Positions 36,157 to 47,159 are shown, counted from the stretch's first letter. The stretch: DNA of 64,000 bases from Veronia pacifica (GCF_001707825.1 NZ_LYBM01000023.1:17252-81251); one strand, 5' to 3'. Program-made: numbers and translations. The notes: generated by a model not told the origin, from the letters alone.

Positions 36157-37038
36157 ATGTCCAACACATATTCCCGTCTCGTGCAGTCTGCCGCCTGGGC
36201 AGCAACCTTAGTCGCAACCTTGTTGATGGTTGCCAAGCTTTTCACCTGGTGGCACACAGAAGCGGTCAGCCTGCTGGCATCGCTGGTTGACTCCCTAATG
36301 GATATCCTTGCCTCAGTCACCAACCTCATTGTTGTTCGTTATGCACTTCAACCTGCTGACGATAATCATAGATTCGGGCATGGTAAGGCTGAGTCGCTGG
36401 CAGCGCTGGCCCAGTCTGCATTCATCATCGGCTCAGCACTTTTCTTAATGCTTAACGGCATCGAACGTCTTTTCAGGCCCAGCCCACTGAACGAACCTGA
36501 GCTTGGTATCGTTATATCAATCATCGCGACGTTGCTCACCGCATGTTTGGTTTTATTCCAACGATGGGTGGTGAAAAAAACAGGCAGTCAGGCAATTGCT
36601 GCAGATTCCCTTCACTATCAAACGGATCTTTTGATGAATATCGCCATCATTATTGCGTTGGCGCTGTCTTGGTACGGGATCTCGCAGGCCGATGCGCTCT
36701 TTGCCATCGCGATCGCGCTGGTGATCTCAGTGAGTGCCGGCAAGATGGCATTTGATGCAGTCCAATCGCTTTTGGATCATGAACTTCCTGATAATGAAAA
36801 ACTTACCATCATGGAAATAGCCGGAGGAACAGACGGAGTGGAAGGCGTTCATGATCTGAGGACACGTCAATCAGGGCCAACGAAGTTTATTCAACTTCAC
36901 CTTGAATTGGATCGAGCTCTCAAACTTTCCGATGCTCATCAGATCAGTGACGAGGTAGAGTCTGCGCTGTTATCCGCTTTCACAGATGCTGACATTATTA
37001 TTCATCAGGATCCTGTTACCATTGAGGCAAAAGTCTGA
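36157..37038 (+). CDS. fieF: Cation diffusion facilitator, ferrous iron/zinc efflux pump FieF
   Basis: A 293-residue inner-membrane proton/metal antiporter with six transmembrane segments and a C-terminal cytoplasmic ferredoxin-like domain. Metal-site residues are visible as SLVDSLMDILAS (DxxxD) in helix 2 and ADSLHYQTD (HxxxD) in helix 5; NHRFGHGKAES lies in the loop after helix 2. Its position between cpxP and pfkA is the conserved fieF location. Zinc and iron are both plausible substrates. Confidence 0.93.
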   Translation: MSNTYSRLVQSAAWAATLVATLLMVAKLFTWWHTEAVSLLASLVDSLMDILASVTNLIVVRYALQPADDNHRFGHGKAESLAALAQSAFIIGSALFLMLNGIERLFRPSPLNEPELGIVISIIATLLTACLVLFQRWVVKKTGSQAIAADSLHYQTDLLMNIAIIIALALSWYGISQADALFAIAIALVISVSAGKMAFDAVQSLLDHELPDNEKLTIMEIAGGTDGVEGVHDLRTRQSGPTKFIQLHLELDRALKLSDAHQISDEVESALLSAFTDADIIIHQDPVTIEAKV

Positions 37039-37274
37039 ATACCTAGACTCACTAGCAGTTAATTCTATTCATGAAGTGAGGTTTTCTGATTTTTATCAAT
37101 AAAATAGCTTAATAAATTTGTAATAGGCTTTCATAAGTAAGAAAGTTACAGTTTCAAAGCAACTGCCGTCGATATAAAATTGGCACATATTGTTTTGCAT
37201 AGACAGCCATCAGCCTGTCCCGGCATTGCACGAATATGGATTTGACGTTCAATTCCCAAACTCAGAGGGTAACC

Positions 37275-38237
37275 ATGGTTAGTAAAATTGGTGTTTTGAC
37301 CAGTGGCGGCGACGCCCCGGGTATGAATGCTGCGATCCGCGGAGTGGTTCGAGCCGCACTCAGCGAAGGCCTTGAAGTCTACGGCATTTATGATGGCTAC
37401 TTGGGTCTGCATCAAAACCGCATCGAAAAGCTGAATCGCAACAGTGTTTCCGACATTATTAACAAAGGCGGCACTTTCTTGGGCTCTGCTCGCTTTCCTG
37501 AATTTAAAGATGAGAAAGTTCGCCAGCAAGCAATCAGTAACATGAAAATGCATGGCATTGAGGCATTGGTCGTTATTGGTGGTGATGGCTCATACATGGG
37601 CGCTAAAAAGCTGACCGAGATGGGATTCCCATGTGTAGGTTTGCCCGGCACCATTGATAACGATGTAGCGGGGACCGACTATACTATTGGCTATCTGACT
37701 GCGTTGAATACCGTTATTGACGCTATCGACCGCCTGCGTGATACCTCATCATCGCATCAACGCATCTCAATCGTTGAAGTCATGGGTCGTCACTGCGGCG
37801 ATCTGACCCTGATGTCTGCGATTGCTGGCGGCTGTGAATATATTGTCACTCCTGAAACGGGCCTTGATAAAGAAGCCTTGTTAGCCAAGATCAAAGAAGG
37901 CATCTACAAGGGTAAGAAGCACGCGATCATCGCTCTGACCGAGTTGATGACAGATGCTAATGAACTGGCCAAATACATCGAGCAGGAAACCGGCCGTGAG
38001 ACCCGTGCTACTATTCTCGGCCATATTCAACGTGGTGGTCAGCCTACTGCATTCGACCGCATCCTCGCATCGAGAATGGGCGCTTATGCCGTTGAGCTTC
38101 TGCTTGGTGGTCATGGTGGTCGTTGTGTTGGTATTCAGCGTGAAGAGCTGGTTCACCACGACATTATCGACGCTATCGAGAACATGAAACGTCCATTGCG
38201 TAAAGACCTCTATGAGGTAGCGGATAAGCTGTTCTGA
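37275..38237 (+). CDS. pfkA: ATP-dependent 6-phosphofructokinase
   Basis: A 320-residue glycolytic kinase. [26 protein letters not shown] contains the ATP loop, [15 protein letters not shown] the second glycine motif, and [24 protein letters not shown] the catalytic TIDND. The ATG at 37275 follows GAGGG; an upstream ATG at 37236 is not part of the family. It is monocistronic with about 235 bp upstream and a strong terminator downstream. Confidence 0.98.
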   Translation: MVSKIGVLTSGGDAPGMNAAIRGVVRAALSEGLEVYGIYDGYLGLHQNRIEKLNRNSVSDIINKGGTFLGSARFPEFKDEKVRQQAISNMKMHGIEALVVIGGDGSYMGAKKLTEMGFPCVGLPGTIDNDVAGTDYTIGYLTALNTVIDAIDRLRDTSSSHQRISIVEVMGRHCGDLTLMSAIAGGCEYIVTPETGLDKEALLAKIKEGIYKGKKHAIIALTELMTDANELAKYIEQETGRETRATILGHIQRGGQPTAFDRILASRMGAYAVELLLGGHGGRCVGIQREELVHHDIIDAIENMKRPLRKDLYEVADKLF

Positions 38238-38251
38238 TAAGATGTTATTCA

Positions 38252-38280
38252 AGAAACGGAGCCACGCGCTCCGTTTTTTT
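38252..38280 (+). terminator. Terminator after pfkA
   Basis: AAACGGAG, loop CCACGCG, CTCCGTTT followed by T-run, just past the pfkA stop. Confidence 0.92.
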
Positions 38281-38340
38281 ATTCCCATTCACTTTCAATT
38301 GGCTAATCACACACAGCACAGATGAGTGCATTTGTCAGTG

Positions 38341-39159
38341 TTATATACCGTCACCGCCAGTGAAGAGCTGCGTGCCATTGAATTCCTGATCCATTTCAAG
38401 AGACGGTTTATCTGTAGAGGGTTTGCCGACTACCTTGGCTGGCACACCAGCCACTGTTGTATGGGGTGGAACCGCTTCAAGAACGACGGAGCCTGAACCA
38501 ATTTTAGCGCCCTCGCCTACTTCGATATTCCCGAGAATCTTAGCGCCCGCTCCTACCATAACACCCGTTCGGATCTTAGGATGACGATCGCCAGATTCTT
38601 TGCCCGTCCCGCCGAGCGTGACATCCTGCAAGATGGAAACATCGTCATCGATTACCGCTGTTTCACCAACAACGATACCTGTTGCATGGTCAAACATGAT
38701 GCCACGACCAATTTTAGCGGCAGGGTGAACATCAACCTGACAGGCAACAGAGATCTGATTTTGCAGGTAAACAGCAAGTTCACGGCGTCCCTGAAACCAA
38801 AGCCAGTTAGCCACCCTGAATCCTTGCAGCGCATGATAGCCCTTCAGATACAGTAAAGGGGTTGAGTAGAGTTCTACTGCCGGGTCGCGCTGAACAGTGG
38901 CACAGATATCACAGGCAGCAGCGTCAACCACTTTCTTGTCTTTGCTATAAACTTCTTCGACGATCTCGCGGACAGCCATGGCTGGCATAGTTGGCGTAGC
39001 CAGCTTATTCGCCAGAATATAACTTAACGCTGAGTTGAGTGAATCATGCTTAATGATGGTGGAATGGAAAAAGCTGGCCAGCATTGGTTCGCGTTCAGAT
39101 TGCTCTTTGGCTTCACTTTTGATGGCTTCCCAGACTTTTTGTCGTTCACATTTCTTCAT
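38341..39159 (-). CDS. cysE: Serine O-acetyltransferase
   Basis: A 272-residue enzyme making O-acetylserine, the first committed step of cysteine synthesis. The N-terminal half is helical (EREPMLASFFHSTIIKHDSLNSALSYILANKL). The C-terminal half is a left-handed beta helix with hexapeptide repeats, including DVHPAAKIGRGIMFDHATGIVVGETAVIDDDVSILQDVTLGGTGKESGDRHPKI. The C-terminal tail binds cysteine synthase in relatives. It lies downstream of gpsA with a 485-bp gap and terminator between them, so it has its own promoter. Confidence 0.97.
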   Translation of the reverse strand: MKKCERQKVWEAIKSEAKEQSEREPMLASFFHSTIIKHDSLNSALSYILANKLATPTMPAMAVREIVEEVYSKDKKVVDAAACDICATVQRDPAVELYSTPLLYLKGYHALQGFRVANWLWFQGRRELAVYLQNQISVACQVDVHPAAKIGRGIMFDHATGIVVGETAVIDDDVSILQDVTLGGTGKESGDRHPKIRTGVMVGAGAKILGNIEVGEGAKIGSGSVVLEAVPPHTTVAGVPAKVVGKPSTDKPSLEMDQEFNGTQLFTGGDGI

Positions 39160-39644
39160 GGGCTTTGTATCAGACTCCGCTGTTTTCTTTTCACTCTAGA
39201 CTGGATTGGGTCAGTTTTCTGAACCAGTGACAAGATTTTCCTTATCTATTACGAGCAGACAACTGCCTGCGATGACATGAGTGTTAACCCCAGATGTTAT
39301 CTTTCTGAACCTCGCTGCAGAATACAGCTTTCGGTGTTAATTCGACCCAGTCTGATCCCATTAACGGTCAACCTTTAATATCAAAAGACATCGCATTATA
39401 CCAGACAGCTGGAGAGTCAGTGAGTGCTCTCTCAACGCAAAGCGGGGATAGCTACCAAAGGGCTTGTAATCTAACAAGTAAAGGGAACCGAGTGAGGCGC
39501 AGATATTAGGGTAAATCAATAAGACAGCGTGAGAAAACTGCCATCTTATTTAGCAAGAGATTGGTTTCAGCAAGAGAGTGGCCGTCTGCTAAAAAAATAA
39601 CGCGAGAGTCACCGCGTTATTTTTATGTTTGGTTGAGTCAACGT
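39160..39644. other. cysE-gpsA intergenic region (no gene)
   Basis: This 485-bp stretch holds the cysE promoter region on its left and the gpsA terminator on its right (39591-39624). Apart from an imperfect hairpin near 39206-39228 I see no conserved structure or coding sequence. Confidence 0.55.
39591..39624 (-). terminator. Terminator after gpsA
   Basis: AAATAACGCG, loop AGAGTCAC, CGCGTTATTT is a 10-bp stem with an A-run on its left, a T-run on the minus strand, about 20 bp past the gpsA stop. Confidence 0.88.
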
Positions 39645-40664
39645 TCACGACTCAGAGGTTTTTGCTCGCGCTAATAGGTCCTGCGCAGCCAATCTGGCAT
39701 CTTTGCCCTCGTACAGAACGGCATAAAGCTGCTCAACGATCGGCATTTCAACACCTGCACGCTTTGACAATGCCCAGACTTCGCGGGTATTGCGGTAACC
39801 TTCAACGACCTGACCGATATCGTGCTGTGCTTGCTGGACATCTTTGCCACTGCCGAGTGCAAGGCCAAAACGCCTGTTACGGGATTGGTTGTCAGTACAG
39901 GTCAACACCAGATCACCTAACCCAGCCATTCCCATAAAGGTCTCACGCTCTGCACCCAAAGCGACACCGAGACGTGTCATTTCAGCAAGACCACGGGTGA
40001 TCAGTGCCGTTCTGGCATTCGCACCAAAGCCAATACCATCTGACATCCCCGCACCGATGGCGATAACGTTTTTCACCGCTCCGCCAAGTTGCATGCCAAC
40101 AAAGTCACTGTTGCCATAGACTCTCAGCGTCCGGCTACAATGTACTTTCTCTTGTAAGTCAGCAAGAAACAGAGGATCTGTAGAGGCGACCGAAATTGCC
40201 GTTGGCATCCCAGCAGCCAGTTCTTTGGCAAACGTCGGACCCGACAACACAGCCAGTGAGATGTCGTCACCCAGAATATCTCTGGCGACATCCTGCAGCA
40301 ATCTACCCGTCTCAGGTTCAAGCCCCTTGGTGGCCCAGCAGATACGGGTATCTTTGCTGACGAAAGGCTTCACTTTTTCTAGCACTTCTGCAAAGACATG
40401 ACTCGGTACAACGATGAGTAAATCCCGACTCGCAGAAACTGCTTGTTCGAGATCAGCGCATACCAATAAGGAATCAGGAAATGGATTACCCGGTAAAAAT
40501 GCCTCGTTGGCTCTGTCGGTTTCCAACGTCGCCATATGAACAGGGTTATGTCCCCAGAGCGCGACATTCTGACCGTTTCTTGCAAGTGAAATAGCTAGCG
40601 AGGTGCCGTACGAGCCAGCACCTAGCACAGACATTGCCACTTGTTCAGTGTTCGTTGTCTTCAT
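39645..40664 (-). CDS. gpsA: NAD(P)-dependent glycerol-3-phosphate dehydrogenase
   Basis: A 339-residue biosynthetic dehydrogenase that supplies glycerol 3-phosphate for phospholipids. [29 protein letters not shown] is the nucleotide loop, [10 protein letters not shown] and [18 protein letters not shown] and [22 protein letters not shown] are family signatures with the catalytic lysine. It follows secB by 20 bp, matching the conserved secB-gpsA pair, and ends at a terminator. Confidence 0.97.
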   Translation of the reverse strand: MKTTNTEQVAMSVLGAGSYGTSLAISLARNGQNVALWGHNPVHMATLETDRANEAFLPGNPFPDSLLVCADLEQAVSASRDLLIVVPSHVFAEVLEKVKPFVSKDTRICWATKGLEPETGRLLQDVARDILGDDISLAVLSGPTFAKELAAGMPTAISVASTDPLFLADLQEKVHCSRTLRVYGNSDFVGMQLGGAVKNVIAIGAGMSDGIGFGANARTALITRGLAEMTRLGVALGAERETFMGMAGLGDLVLTCTDNQSRNRRFGLALGSGKDVQQAQHDIGQVVEGYRNTREVWALSKRAGVEMPIVEQLYAVLYEGKDARLAAQDLLARAKTSES

Positions 40665-40684
40665 GAGAAATTACTGGACGTCAA

Positions 40685-41149
40685 TTACGCCTCAGTTTCT
40701 TCGTCCTTCATTTGGCTCTGCAGGTAGTTCATGAAAAGTGCGTCAAAGTTAACAGGGGCAAGGTTCAGCTGAGGGAAAGTACCTTTAACGACAGTGCTTG
40801 AGATAGTTTCACGCGCATATGGGAAAAGAATGTTCGGGCAGAATGCACCCAAGCAGTGCGCCAGCTGTGGTGCGTCCATACCTTCAACACTGAAGATACC
40901 GCCCTGTTGGAGTTCACATAGGAATGCGTTCTCTTCACCATTTTTAACTGTTACTGTCAGACGAAGAACCACTTCGTAGACATTTTCGGCCAACTCACGG
41001 CTCTGCGTATCCAGATCCAGATTCACATCTGGGTTCCACTCGTTTTGGAATACTTCTGGAGAGTTTGGCGCTTCGAAAGACAGGTCTTTCAGGAATATAC
41101 GCTGGATAGAGAAATTCTGTTCCGCTTGCGGGTTTGCTGTTTCAGCCAT
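40685..41149 (-). CDS. secB: SecB protein-export chaperone
   Basis: A 154-residue tetrameric chaperone that keeps preproteins unfolded for Sec[23 protein letters not shown] and [42 protein letters not shown] are the conserved blocks. An AAGGAT site precedes the ATG. It is 78 bp downstream of yibN. In Escherichia coli grxC lies between yibN and secB; it is missing here. Confidence 0.97.
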   Translation of the reverse strand: MAETANPQAEQNFSIQRIFLKDLSFEAPNSPEVFQNEWNPDVNLDLDTQSRELAENVYEVVLRLTVTVKNGEENAFLCELQQGGIFSVEGMDAPQLAHCLGAFCPNILFPYARETISSTVVKGTFPQLNLAPVNFDALFMNYLQSQMKDEETEA

Positions 41150-41227
41150 TTTAGGAATCCTTTTAGATTATTGCTTATAAAAAATAGTGACACCCGATCC
41201 AGGGTATTTAACTTTACTATTAGCGTG

Positions 41228-41668
41228 TTACTTCTTTTTCTTCTTGCGAACAAGCGGCAGGTTAGCCTCGTTCCAGGAAATCAAACCGTCTTTAAGAATA
41301 TTCACTTTCTCAAAGCCTGCTTTCACCAGCAGATTGGCATATTCAGGAGTTGTCTGACCTGATTTACACACCAGTACAATGGGGTTTTGCTTGAATTTTT
41401 CAAGTTCGCCAAAGTTACTTGCTTTGATCTCTGACGGTAAAATGTGAAGTGAGCCCGTAATATGTCCGGTTTTAAAATCGTCCTTCGCGCGGATATCGAG
41501 GAAGGCACCATTTTCATGGTTAACCAAAGCAGTCGCCTGATTTGGACTCAATACCGTGTAAGCGGCAGATTTTTGCTTGATGATCGTGGCCATCAGGGCA
41601 ACGAACAAGCCAACCCAGACCAATGCCAGGATCATATTGTTAGATACAAATTCAATAAATGGCTGCAT
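41228..41668 (-). CDS. yibN: Membrane-anchored rhodanese-like protein YibN
   Basis: A 146-residue protein. An N-terminal transmembrane helix (NMILALVWVGLFVALMATII) is followed by a cytoplasmic rhodanese domain with FLDIRAKDDFKTGHITGSLHI and the active loop VLVCKSGQTTPEYA holding the catalytic cysteine. It ends in a lysine-rich tail (RKKKKK). The family is linked by neighbourhood to secB and reported to affect protein insertion or sulfur transfer; the role is not settled. Confidence 0.93.
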   Translation of the reverse strand: MQPFIEFVSNNMILALVWVGLFVALMATIIKQKSAAYTVLSPNQATALVNHENGAFLDIRAKDDFKTGHITGSLHILPSEIKASNFGELEKFKQNPIVLVCKSGQTTPEYANLLVKAGFEKVNILKDGLISWNEANLPLVRKKKKK

Positions 41669-42010
41669 AGTTCACTTCTACATATTGTCGACGAATAAAA
41701 AATCGTTCCGAGTATAACCCGCCCCCCTGCGATGTACACCCCGGAGGTGTAAATTCCATATCATGCTCACTGTGAGCCAGTACCAACAAACGGCACCGGG
41801 CTTGCGCTTGCTTACGCCACACTTCCCACTCACTGAATTAAGCTGATTTTCGCGGAGACACGTAAAGAAAAATAATGAAAAACATATTTAATAGATAGGG
41901 ACAAGGTATGAAATTTAGTTCCAATTTTGCCTACTGTTAAAGCAACAAAGTGTAGTAAAGTTACGTCATTAAATATGTTTCCGCATTGATAAATAAATAG
42001 AGGACACCAC
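41669..42010. other. yibN-gpmM divergent intergenic region (no gene)
   Basis: A 342-bp stretch between divergent genes. A short palindrome TACACC-CCGGA-GGTGTA lies at 41735-41751. The right half is AT-rich and should contain the gpmM promoter. No RNA gene or coding frame is evident. Confidence 0.5.
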
Positions 42011-43549
42011 ATGTCTGCCAAAAAGCCACTGGCTCTTGTAATTCTGGATGGCTGGGGTCACCGCGAGGATAGCGCCGACAATGCCGTTTCCAACGCACAC
42101 ACTCCGGTTCTTGATTCCCTGATCAAAAACAACAGTACTCTGATTTCAGCATCAGGTATGGATGTTGGCCTGCCTGATGGTCAGATGGGTAACTCCGAGG
42201 TTGGACACGTCAATATCGGTGCGGGCCGTATTGTCTATCAGGACCTCACCCGAATCACCAAGTCCATTGCTGACAGCGAATTTTTCCATAATCCAGCACT
42301 TACTGCTGCCATGGACAAAGCCATAAACAGTGGCAAAGCTGTTCACATAATGGGCCTGATGTCCCCGGGTGGCGTTCACAGCCATGAAGATCATATTGCA
42401 GCAGCCGTAGACATGGCGGCACAGCGCGGAGCAGAGCAGATTTATCTTCACTGCTTCCTCGATGGACGAGATACTCCACCTCGCAGTGCTGAAGCGTCAC
42501 TTGAGCGATTTGATGCTCAATTCGCCAAGCTGGGCAAAGGTCGTATCGCGTCTTTAGTTGGTCGTTACTACGCTATGGACCGCGATAACAACTGGGATCG
42601 CGTTGAACAGGCTTACGATCTGCTGACAGAAGCAAAAGGCGAGTTCAAAGCATCCTCCGCAGTCGATGGCCTGAAAGCAGCCTACGAGCGTGACGAAAAC
42701 GATGAGTTTGTAAAAGCTACCGAAATCCGTGCTGAAGGCGAAACTGTTGCCAGCATTGACGATGGCGATGTTGTTATTTTTATGAACTTCCGCGCTGACC
42801 GTGCTCGTCAGATCACGCGTGCCTTCCAACCAGAATTTGACGGATTTAATCGTCACAAGGTTGCTGATCTTGCTGACTTTGTCATGCTGACAGAATATGC
42901 CGCTGACATTAAAACCACCTGTGCTTTCCCATCTGAGAGCCTCAGCAATACGCTGGGCGAATGGCTTTCAAAAGAAGGAAAAACTCAGTTGCGTATTTCG
43001 GAAACTGAAAAATACGCACACGTTACTTTCTTCTTCAACGGCGGCGTGGAATCTGTCTTTGAAGGTGAAGAGCGCGCACTGGTGGCATCTCCGAAAGTAG
43101 CCACTTACGATCTGCAACCGGAAATGAGCTCAGAAGAGTTGACCGATAAACTGGTGGACGCCATTAAGAGCGGTAAGTTTGATACCATCATTTGCAACTA
43201 TCCAAACTGCGACATGGTTGGTCATACGGGTGTGTATGATGCTGCTGTGAAAGCTGTCGAAATGATGGATGTGTGCATTTCTCGGGTTGTTGACGCTATT
43301 CGTGAAGTTGACGGACAGCTGCTGGTTACTGCAGACCACGGCAATGCTGAAATGATGATCGACCCCAACACTGGTGGCGTTCATACCGCTCACACCAATC
43401 TGCCAGTACCCTTGATTTATGTTGGTAACAAGGATTTGGAACTGGCCGATGATGGCAAACTGTCTGACCTTGCGCCTACAATGCTATCCCTGATTGATGT
43501 TGAAAAGCCGCAAGAGATGACTGGTAAGGTGCTGTTCAATCTGAAATAA
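42011..43549 (+). CDS. gpmM: 2,3-bisphosphoglycerate-independent phosphoglycerate mutase
   Basis: A 512-residue manganese enzyme of the alkaline phosphatase superfamily. [12 protein letters not shown] holds the first metal Asp, [15 protein letters not shown] the phosphorylated serine S62, and [12 protein letters not shown] a late metal site. It interconverts 3- and 2-phosphoglycerate. It is 8 bp before envC, so the pair is probably cotranscribed, as in related bacteria. Confidence 0.98.
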   Translation: MSAKKPLALVILDGWGHREDSADNAVSNAHTPVLDSLIKNNSTLISASGMDVGLPDGQMGNSEVGHVNIGAGRIVYQDLTRITKSIADSEFFHNPALTAAMDKAINSGKAVHIMGLMSPGGVHSHEDHIAAAVDMAAQRGAEQIYLHCFLDGRDTPPRSAEASLERFDAQFAKLGKGRIASLVGRYYAMDRDNNWDRVEQAYDLLTEAKGEFKASSAVDGLKAAYERDENDEFVKATEIRAEGETVASIDDGDVVIFMNFRADRARQITRAFQPEFDGFNRHKVADLADFVMLTEYAADIKTTCAFPSESLSNTLGEWLSKEGKTQLRISETEKYAHVTFFFNGGVESVFEGEERALVASPKVATYDLQPEMSSEELTDKLVDAIKSGKFDTIICNYPNCDMVGHTGVYDAAVKAVEMMDVCISRVVDAIREVDGQLLVTADHGNAEMMIDPNTGGVHTAHTNLPVPLIYVGNKDLELADDGKLSDLAPTMLSLIDVEKPQEMTGKVLFNLK

Positions 43550-43557
43550 TCTTTCCT

Positions 43558-44700
43558 ATGAGGGAAGAGTATTTTCGCAAAAAGAGTCGTCAATACGCCA
43601 GTGTCCTATACACTGGCGTTTTGTTATGTGCATGTTTTACATCACCAGTTAACGCTGATCAGGACCAGCTGTCCGGCGTAAAAAGTGAAATATCTCGTCA
43701 GGAAAAACAACTATCTGCCAATCAACGCCAACTCACCACGCTAAATTCCAGCTTGAAAAAGCAGGAAGAGACAATTGGTCGTCTTGCACGACAAATAAGA
43801 CAGCTTTCAGGCACAATCACTAGCCTGCAAACACAAATATCTTCTCTGAAAAAAGAACAAAGAGTGTTACAACAGCAGAAAATTGGCCAGACAGAGATGC
43901 TGAAAGAGCTGCTTAATACCTACTATCGTCAGGGACAACAGAGCCAGTTACAAATACTGCTCAGTGGAGAGGGCAGTTCAGAGCAGGATAGGATGACAGT
44001 TTATGCTGAGTCTCTGGCTAAAGCGCGACAGAAAGCCATAGATGACCTGACGGAGACTAATCGCCTGTTGGCGGAAAAAAAAGCGAGGATCGAGCGCCAG
44101 CAAACTGAGCTGGAACAGCAGCGTACTCAACTCCGTCAGAATGCCAAGCAAATTGAACGTGAGCAGTCAGCCAAAAAGAAGACCGTCTCGTCGATTCAGC
44201 AGCGGATACGCAGCGATAACACCTACCTCTCTGAGCTGAAGAACAATCAACAGCGACTGGAAAAAGAGATTAAAGTCGCCGCTGAGCGTGTCCTGGTGAG
44301 AATGGATGGCCTGTCACCGTACAAAGGGAGATTGCGCTGGCCAGTCAGAGGCAGGGTGCAGCACACCTTTGGCAGTGAACAAAGCTCAGAGTTACGCTGG
44401 AAAGGTATGGTGATTGGCGCTAAGGCTGGAACTGAAGTCAATGCCACACATGATGGTACGGTTGTTTTATCAAACTGGCTGCGTGGTTACGGTCTCATGG
44501 TTGTCATAGACCATGGACATGGCGACATGAGTTTCTACGGTTACAATCAGGCGCTGCTGAAACAGGTTGGCGACAAGGTAAAAACGGGAGAGCCCGTCGC
44601 ATTGGTGGGCAACAGTGGAGGTCAAAAGTCTGATGGCCTTTATTTTGAGATCCGACGCAAGGGTAAACCGATTAACCCACAAAGCTGGCTGGTCAGATAA
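43558..44700 (+). CDS. envC: EnvC, activator of septal murein amidases
   Basis: A 380-residue periplasmic protein. An N-terminal signal-like helix (ASVLYTGVLLCACFTSPVNA) precedes a long coiled coil (about residues 35-250, many Gln, Lys, Glu, Leu) that interacts with FtsEX. The C-terminal domain is a degenerate LytM/M23 fold (VRGRVQHTFGSEQ... NATHDGTVVLSNWLRGYGLMVVIDHGHGDMSFYGYNQ) in which the zinc ligands are not all kept, as expected for an activator rather than an enzyme. It activates AmiA/AmiB at the septum. Confidence 0.95.
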   Translation: MREEYFRKKSRQYASVLYTGVLLCACFTSPVNADQDQLSGVKSEISRQEKQLSANQRQLTTLNSSLKKQEETIGRLARQIRQLSGTITSLQTQISSLKKEQRVLQQQKIGQTEMLKELLNTYYRQGQQSQLQILLSGEGSSEQDRMTVYAESLAKARQKAIDDLTETNRLLAEKKARIERQQTELEQQRTQLRQNAKQIEREQSAKKKTVSSIQQRIRSDNTYLSELKNNQQRLEKEIKVAAERVLVRMDGLSPYKGRLRWPVRGRVQHTFGSEQSSELRWKGMVIGAKAGTEVNATHDGTVVLSNWLRGYGLMVVIDHGHGDMSFYGYNQALLKQVGDKVKTGEPVALVGNSGGQKSDGLYFEIRRKGKPINPQSWLVR

Positions 44701-44720
44701 AAAATTCACTGTGAAACCCA

Positions 44721-44746
44721 AAAAAACCCGCCATGGCGGGTTTTTT
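44721..44746. terminator. Terminator after envC
   Basis: AACCCGCC, short loop, GGCGGGTT with T-run on the right and A-run on the left, 20 bp past the envC stop; it may serve the opposing tdh transcript too. Confidence 0.9.
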
Positions 44747-44748
44747 GC

Positions 44749-44816
44749 AATAGGTTCGTTCAGATACAGGTTTGTTCAAAAATAGGTTCGTTCAAATAAC
44801 GAAGAGGCGAACCTAT
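44749..44816. repeat. Short direct repeats between envC and tdh
   Basis: AATAGGTTCGTTCA occurs at 44749-44762 and 44781-44794, with a diverged copy ACAGGTTTGTTCA at 44766-44778. CGAACCTAT at 44808-44816 is the exact reverse complement of part of the unit and can pair with the last direct copy. No known family is recognised. Confidence 0.75.
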
Positions 44817-44822
44817 CAATTA

Positions 44823-45851
44823 TTATTGCGTCCAGTCGAGAATCACCTTGCCTGACATTCCGGAACGCATCACATCAAAGCCTTGCTGAAACTCATCGAC
44901 GGAATAGTGATGGGTGATCAATGGTGTCAGGTCGAGTCCCGACTGAATCAGACTGGCCATCTTGTACCAGGTTTCAAACATCTCTCGACCATAGATACCT
45001 TTAATCACCAGCCCTTTGAAAATGACCTGGTTCCAATCAATACCCATATTGGATGGTGGAATACCCAGCAAAGCAAGTTTGCCACCATGATTCATACTCG
45101 CCAACATGGTATTGAACGCAGCAGGAACACCAGACATTTCAAGGCCAACATCAAAGCCCTCGGTCATCCCAAGATCTTCCATCACTTCTTCAAGCTTGGT
45201 ACTTGCGACGTTAACCGCTCGGGTCACCCCCATTTTACGGGCTAAATCCAGTCGATATTCGTTAATATCGGTGATCACCACGTGACGTGCCCCGACATGC
45301 TTGGCGACCGCTGCAGCCATTATGCCTATCGGACCCGCACCAGTAATGAGTACATCCTCACCCACGAGGTCGAAAGACAGCGCGGTGTGTACTGCATTGC
45401 CGAATGGGTCAAAAATTGACGCCAGATCATCAGATATTTCATCAGGGATCTTAAAAGCATTAAACGCAGGGATCACCAGATATTCAGCAAATGCTCCCTC
45501 TCGGTTAACCCCCACTCCTGTGGTATTCCGACAAAGGTGCGTGCGGCCACCACGGCAATTTCGGCAATGACCGCATGTAATATGCCCTTCACCAGATACG
45601 CGGTCACCAACAGAAAATCCGCGTACTTCTTGTCCCACTGCGACCACTTCACCCACATACTCATGGCCGACAACCATAGGAACCGGAATCGTTTTCTGAG
45701 ACCATTCGTCCCAATTGTAGATATGAACGTCTGTTCCACAGATCGCTGTTTTTCGGATTTTGATCAACAGGTCATTGTGACCCAGTTCGGGCGTTTCAAC
45801 CTCGGTCATCCATATGCCGGGTTCCGCTTTGAGTTTCGCCAACGCTCTCAT
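44823..45851 (-). CDS. tdh: L-threonine 3-dehydrogenase
   Basis: A 342-residue zinc alcohol dehydrogenase-type enzyme oxidising threonine to 2-amino-3-ketobutyrate. [18 protein letters not shown] holds a catalytic zinc ligand, [15 protein letters not shown] is the structural zinc site, and [20 protein letters not shown] the NAD loop. The start at 45851 ([15 protein letters not shown]) follows the family; GTG and ATG codons up to 18 bp upstream are possible. It follows kbl closely, and the two enzymes act in sequence. Confidence 0.97.
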   Translation of the reverse strand: MRALAKLKAEPGIWMTEVETPELGHNDLLIKIRKTAICGTDVHIYNWDEWSQKTIPVPMVVGHEYVGEVVAVGQEVRGFSVGDRVSGEGHITCGHCRNCRGGRTHLCRNTTGVGVNREGAFAEYLVIPAFNAFKIPDEISDDLASIFDPFGNAVHTALSFDLVGEDVLITGAGPIGIMAAAVAKHVGARHVVITDINEYRLDLARKMGVTRAVNVASTKLEEVMEDLGMTEGFDVGLEMSGVPAAFNTMLASMNHGGKLALLGIPPSNMGIDWNQVIFKGLVIKGIYGREMFETWYKMASLIQSGLDLTPLITHHYSVDEFQQGFDVMRSGMSGKVILDWTQ

Positions 45852-45871
45852 TGAGTTTTCCATCAACACGC

Positions 45872-47068
45872 CTACCCTATAATCGCCATTTCACGACCTA
45901 CTTTAATGAAAGCATCAATGGCTTTATCAAGTTGTTCACGACTGTGAGCGGCTGACATCTGAGTACGGATTCGAGCCTGACCTTTTGGAACAACTGGGAA
46001 CGAGAAGCCAACGACATAAATGCCTTCATCCATCATGCGTTCAGAAAATTCTGCCGCTACCTTCGCATCTCCCAGCATCACTGGAATGATAGCGTGATCG
46101 GCTCCGGCGAGAGTAAAGCCAGCCTCTGTCATTCGACTGCGGAAATGCTCAGCATTCGCCCACAGCGAGTCGCGCAGATCACCGCTTTCAGCGAGAAGAT
46201 CGAGAACACGCAGAGACGCAGCCACGATTGCGGGAGCCAGTGAGTTGGAAAAAAGATATGGTCGAGAGCGTTGACGCAGCCAATCAATGACTTCCCGCTT
46301 ACCAGAGGTATATCCGCCAGATGCACCTCCCATGGCCTTGCCCAACGTGCCTGTTATAAGGTCAACACGGCTCATGACATCGTGATACTCATGAGTACCT
46401 CGACCATTGTCTCCCATAAAACCCACAGCATGAGAGTCATCGACCATAACCAGTGCCCCAAACTCTTCAGCCAGGTCACAAATGGCTGGTAGATTCGCCA
46501 CAACACCATCCATGGAAAAGACACCGTCTGTCACTATCAGGGTGTTTCGCACACCCGCCGCTTTAGCGTCGATCAGACATTGGCGAAGTTCATCTATATT
46601 GTTGTTTGCATAACGGAAGCGCTTTGCCTTACAAAGACGTACGCCATCGATAATAGAAGCATGGTTTAGCGCATCTGAAATGATTGCATCTTCTGCTCCC
46701 AGAATGGTCTCAAAAAGACCAGCATTGGCATCAAAACAGGAACTGTAAAGAATGGTATCTTCCATACCAAGAAAGGCCGACAGTTTTTGCTCCAGCACCT
46801 TGTGCGCATCCTGAGTGCCGCAAATAAAGCGGACTGATGCCATACCAAAACCCTGCTCATCCATACCTTTTTGCGCTGCTTCAATTAACGCTGGGTGATT
46901 AGCAAGGCCAAGATAGTTGTTGGCACAAAAGTTCAAAACCTCTTTACCTGAACTGACAGAGATATTGGCTTGCTGTGCGGAGGTGATCTCCCGCTCGTGT
47001 TTGTAAAGGCCTTCAGCTTTGACTTCTTCAATTTGCTGACGAATTTGCTGGTAAAAAGCAGCGGTCAT
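45872..47068 (-). CDS. kbl: 2-amino-3-ketobutyrate coenzyme A ligase
   Basis: A 398-residue PLP enzyme that cleaves the Tdh product with CoA into glycine and acetyl-Co[23 protein letters not shown] and [21 protein letters not shown] (PLP lysine) are the alpha-oxoamine synthase signatures. It is the first gene of the kbl-tdh operon. The 222 bp upstream contain three hairpins and separate it from a TetR-family gene of the same orientation. Confidence 0.97.
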   Translation of the reverse strand: MTAAFYQQIRQQIEEVKAEGLYKHEREITSAQQANISVSSGKEVLNFCANNYLGLANHPALIEAAQKGMDEQGFGMASVRFICGTQDAHKVLEQKLSAFLGMEDTILYSSCFDANAGLFETILGAEDAIISDALNHASIIDGVRLCKAKRFRYANNNIDELRQCLIDAKAAGVRNTLIVTDGVFSMDGVVANLPAICDLAEEFGALVMVDDSHAVGFMGDNGRGTHEYHDVMSRVDLITGTLGKAMGGASGGYTSGKREVIDWLRQRSRPYLFSNSLAPAIVAASLRVLDLLAESGDLRDSLWANAEHFRSRMTEAGFTLAGADHAIIPVMLGDAKVAAEFSERMMDEGIYVVGFSFPVVPKGQARIRTQMSAAHSREQLDKAIDAFIKVGREMAIIG

Positions 47069-47110
47069 GTCCTACTCCCTCGCCCCCGCGGGCGCTGAAA
47101 AGAATACTAA

Positions 47111-47132
47111 TCCGTCTGATACCACAGACGGA
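47111..47132. repeat. Perfect hairpin upstream of kbl
   Basis: TCCGTCTG, loop ATACCA, CAGACGGA is a perfect 8-bp inverted repeat about 45 bp before the kbl start, in the expected leader or promoter. It may be an operator or RNA structure. Confidence 0.6.
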
Positions 47133-47159
47133 ATGATAGGAATCTTTTGATAAAAGTGA

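Noticed and set aside
39629..39937. A 102-codon plus-strand frame across the end of gpsA
   Set aside because: Antisense to a conserved gene, starts at its terminator, and shows no protein-like composition.
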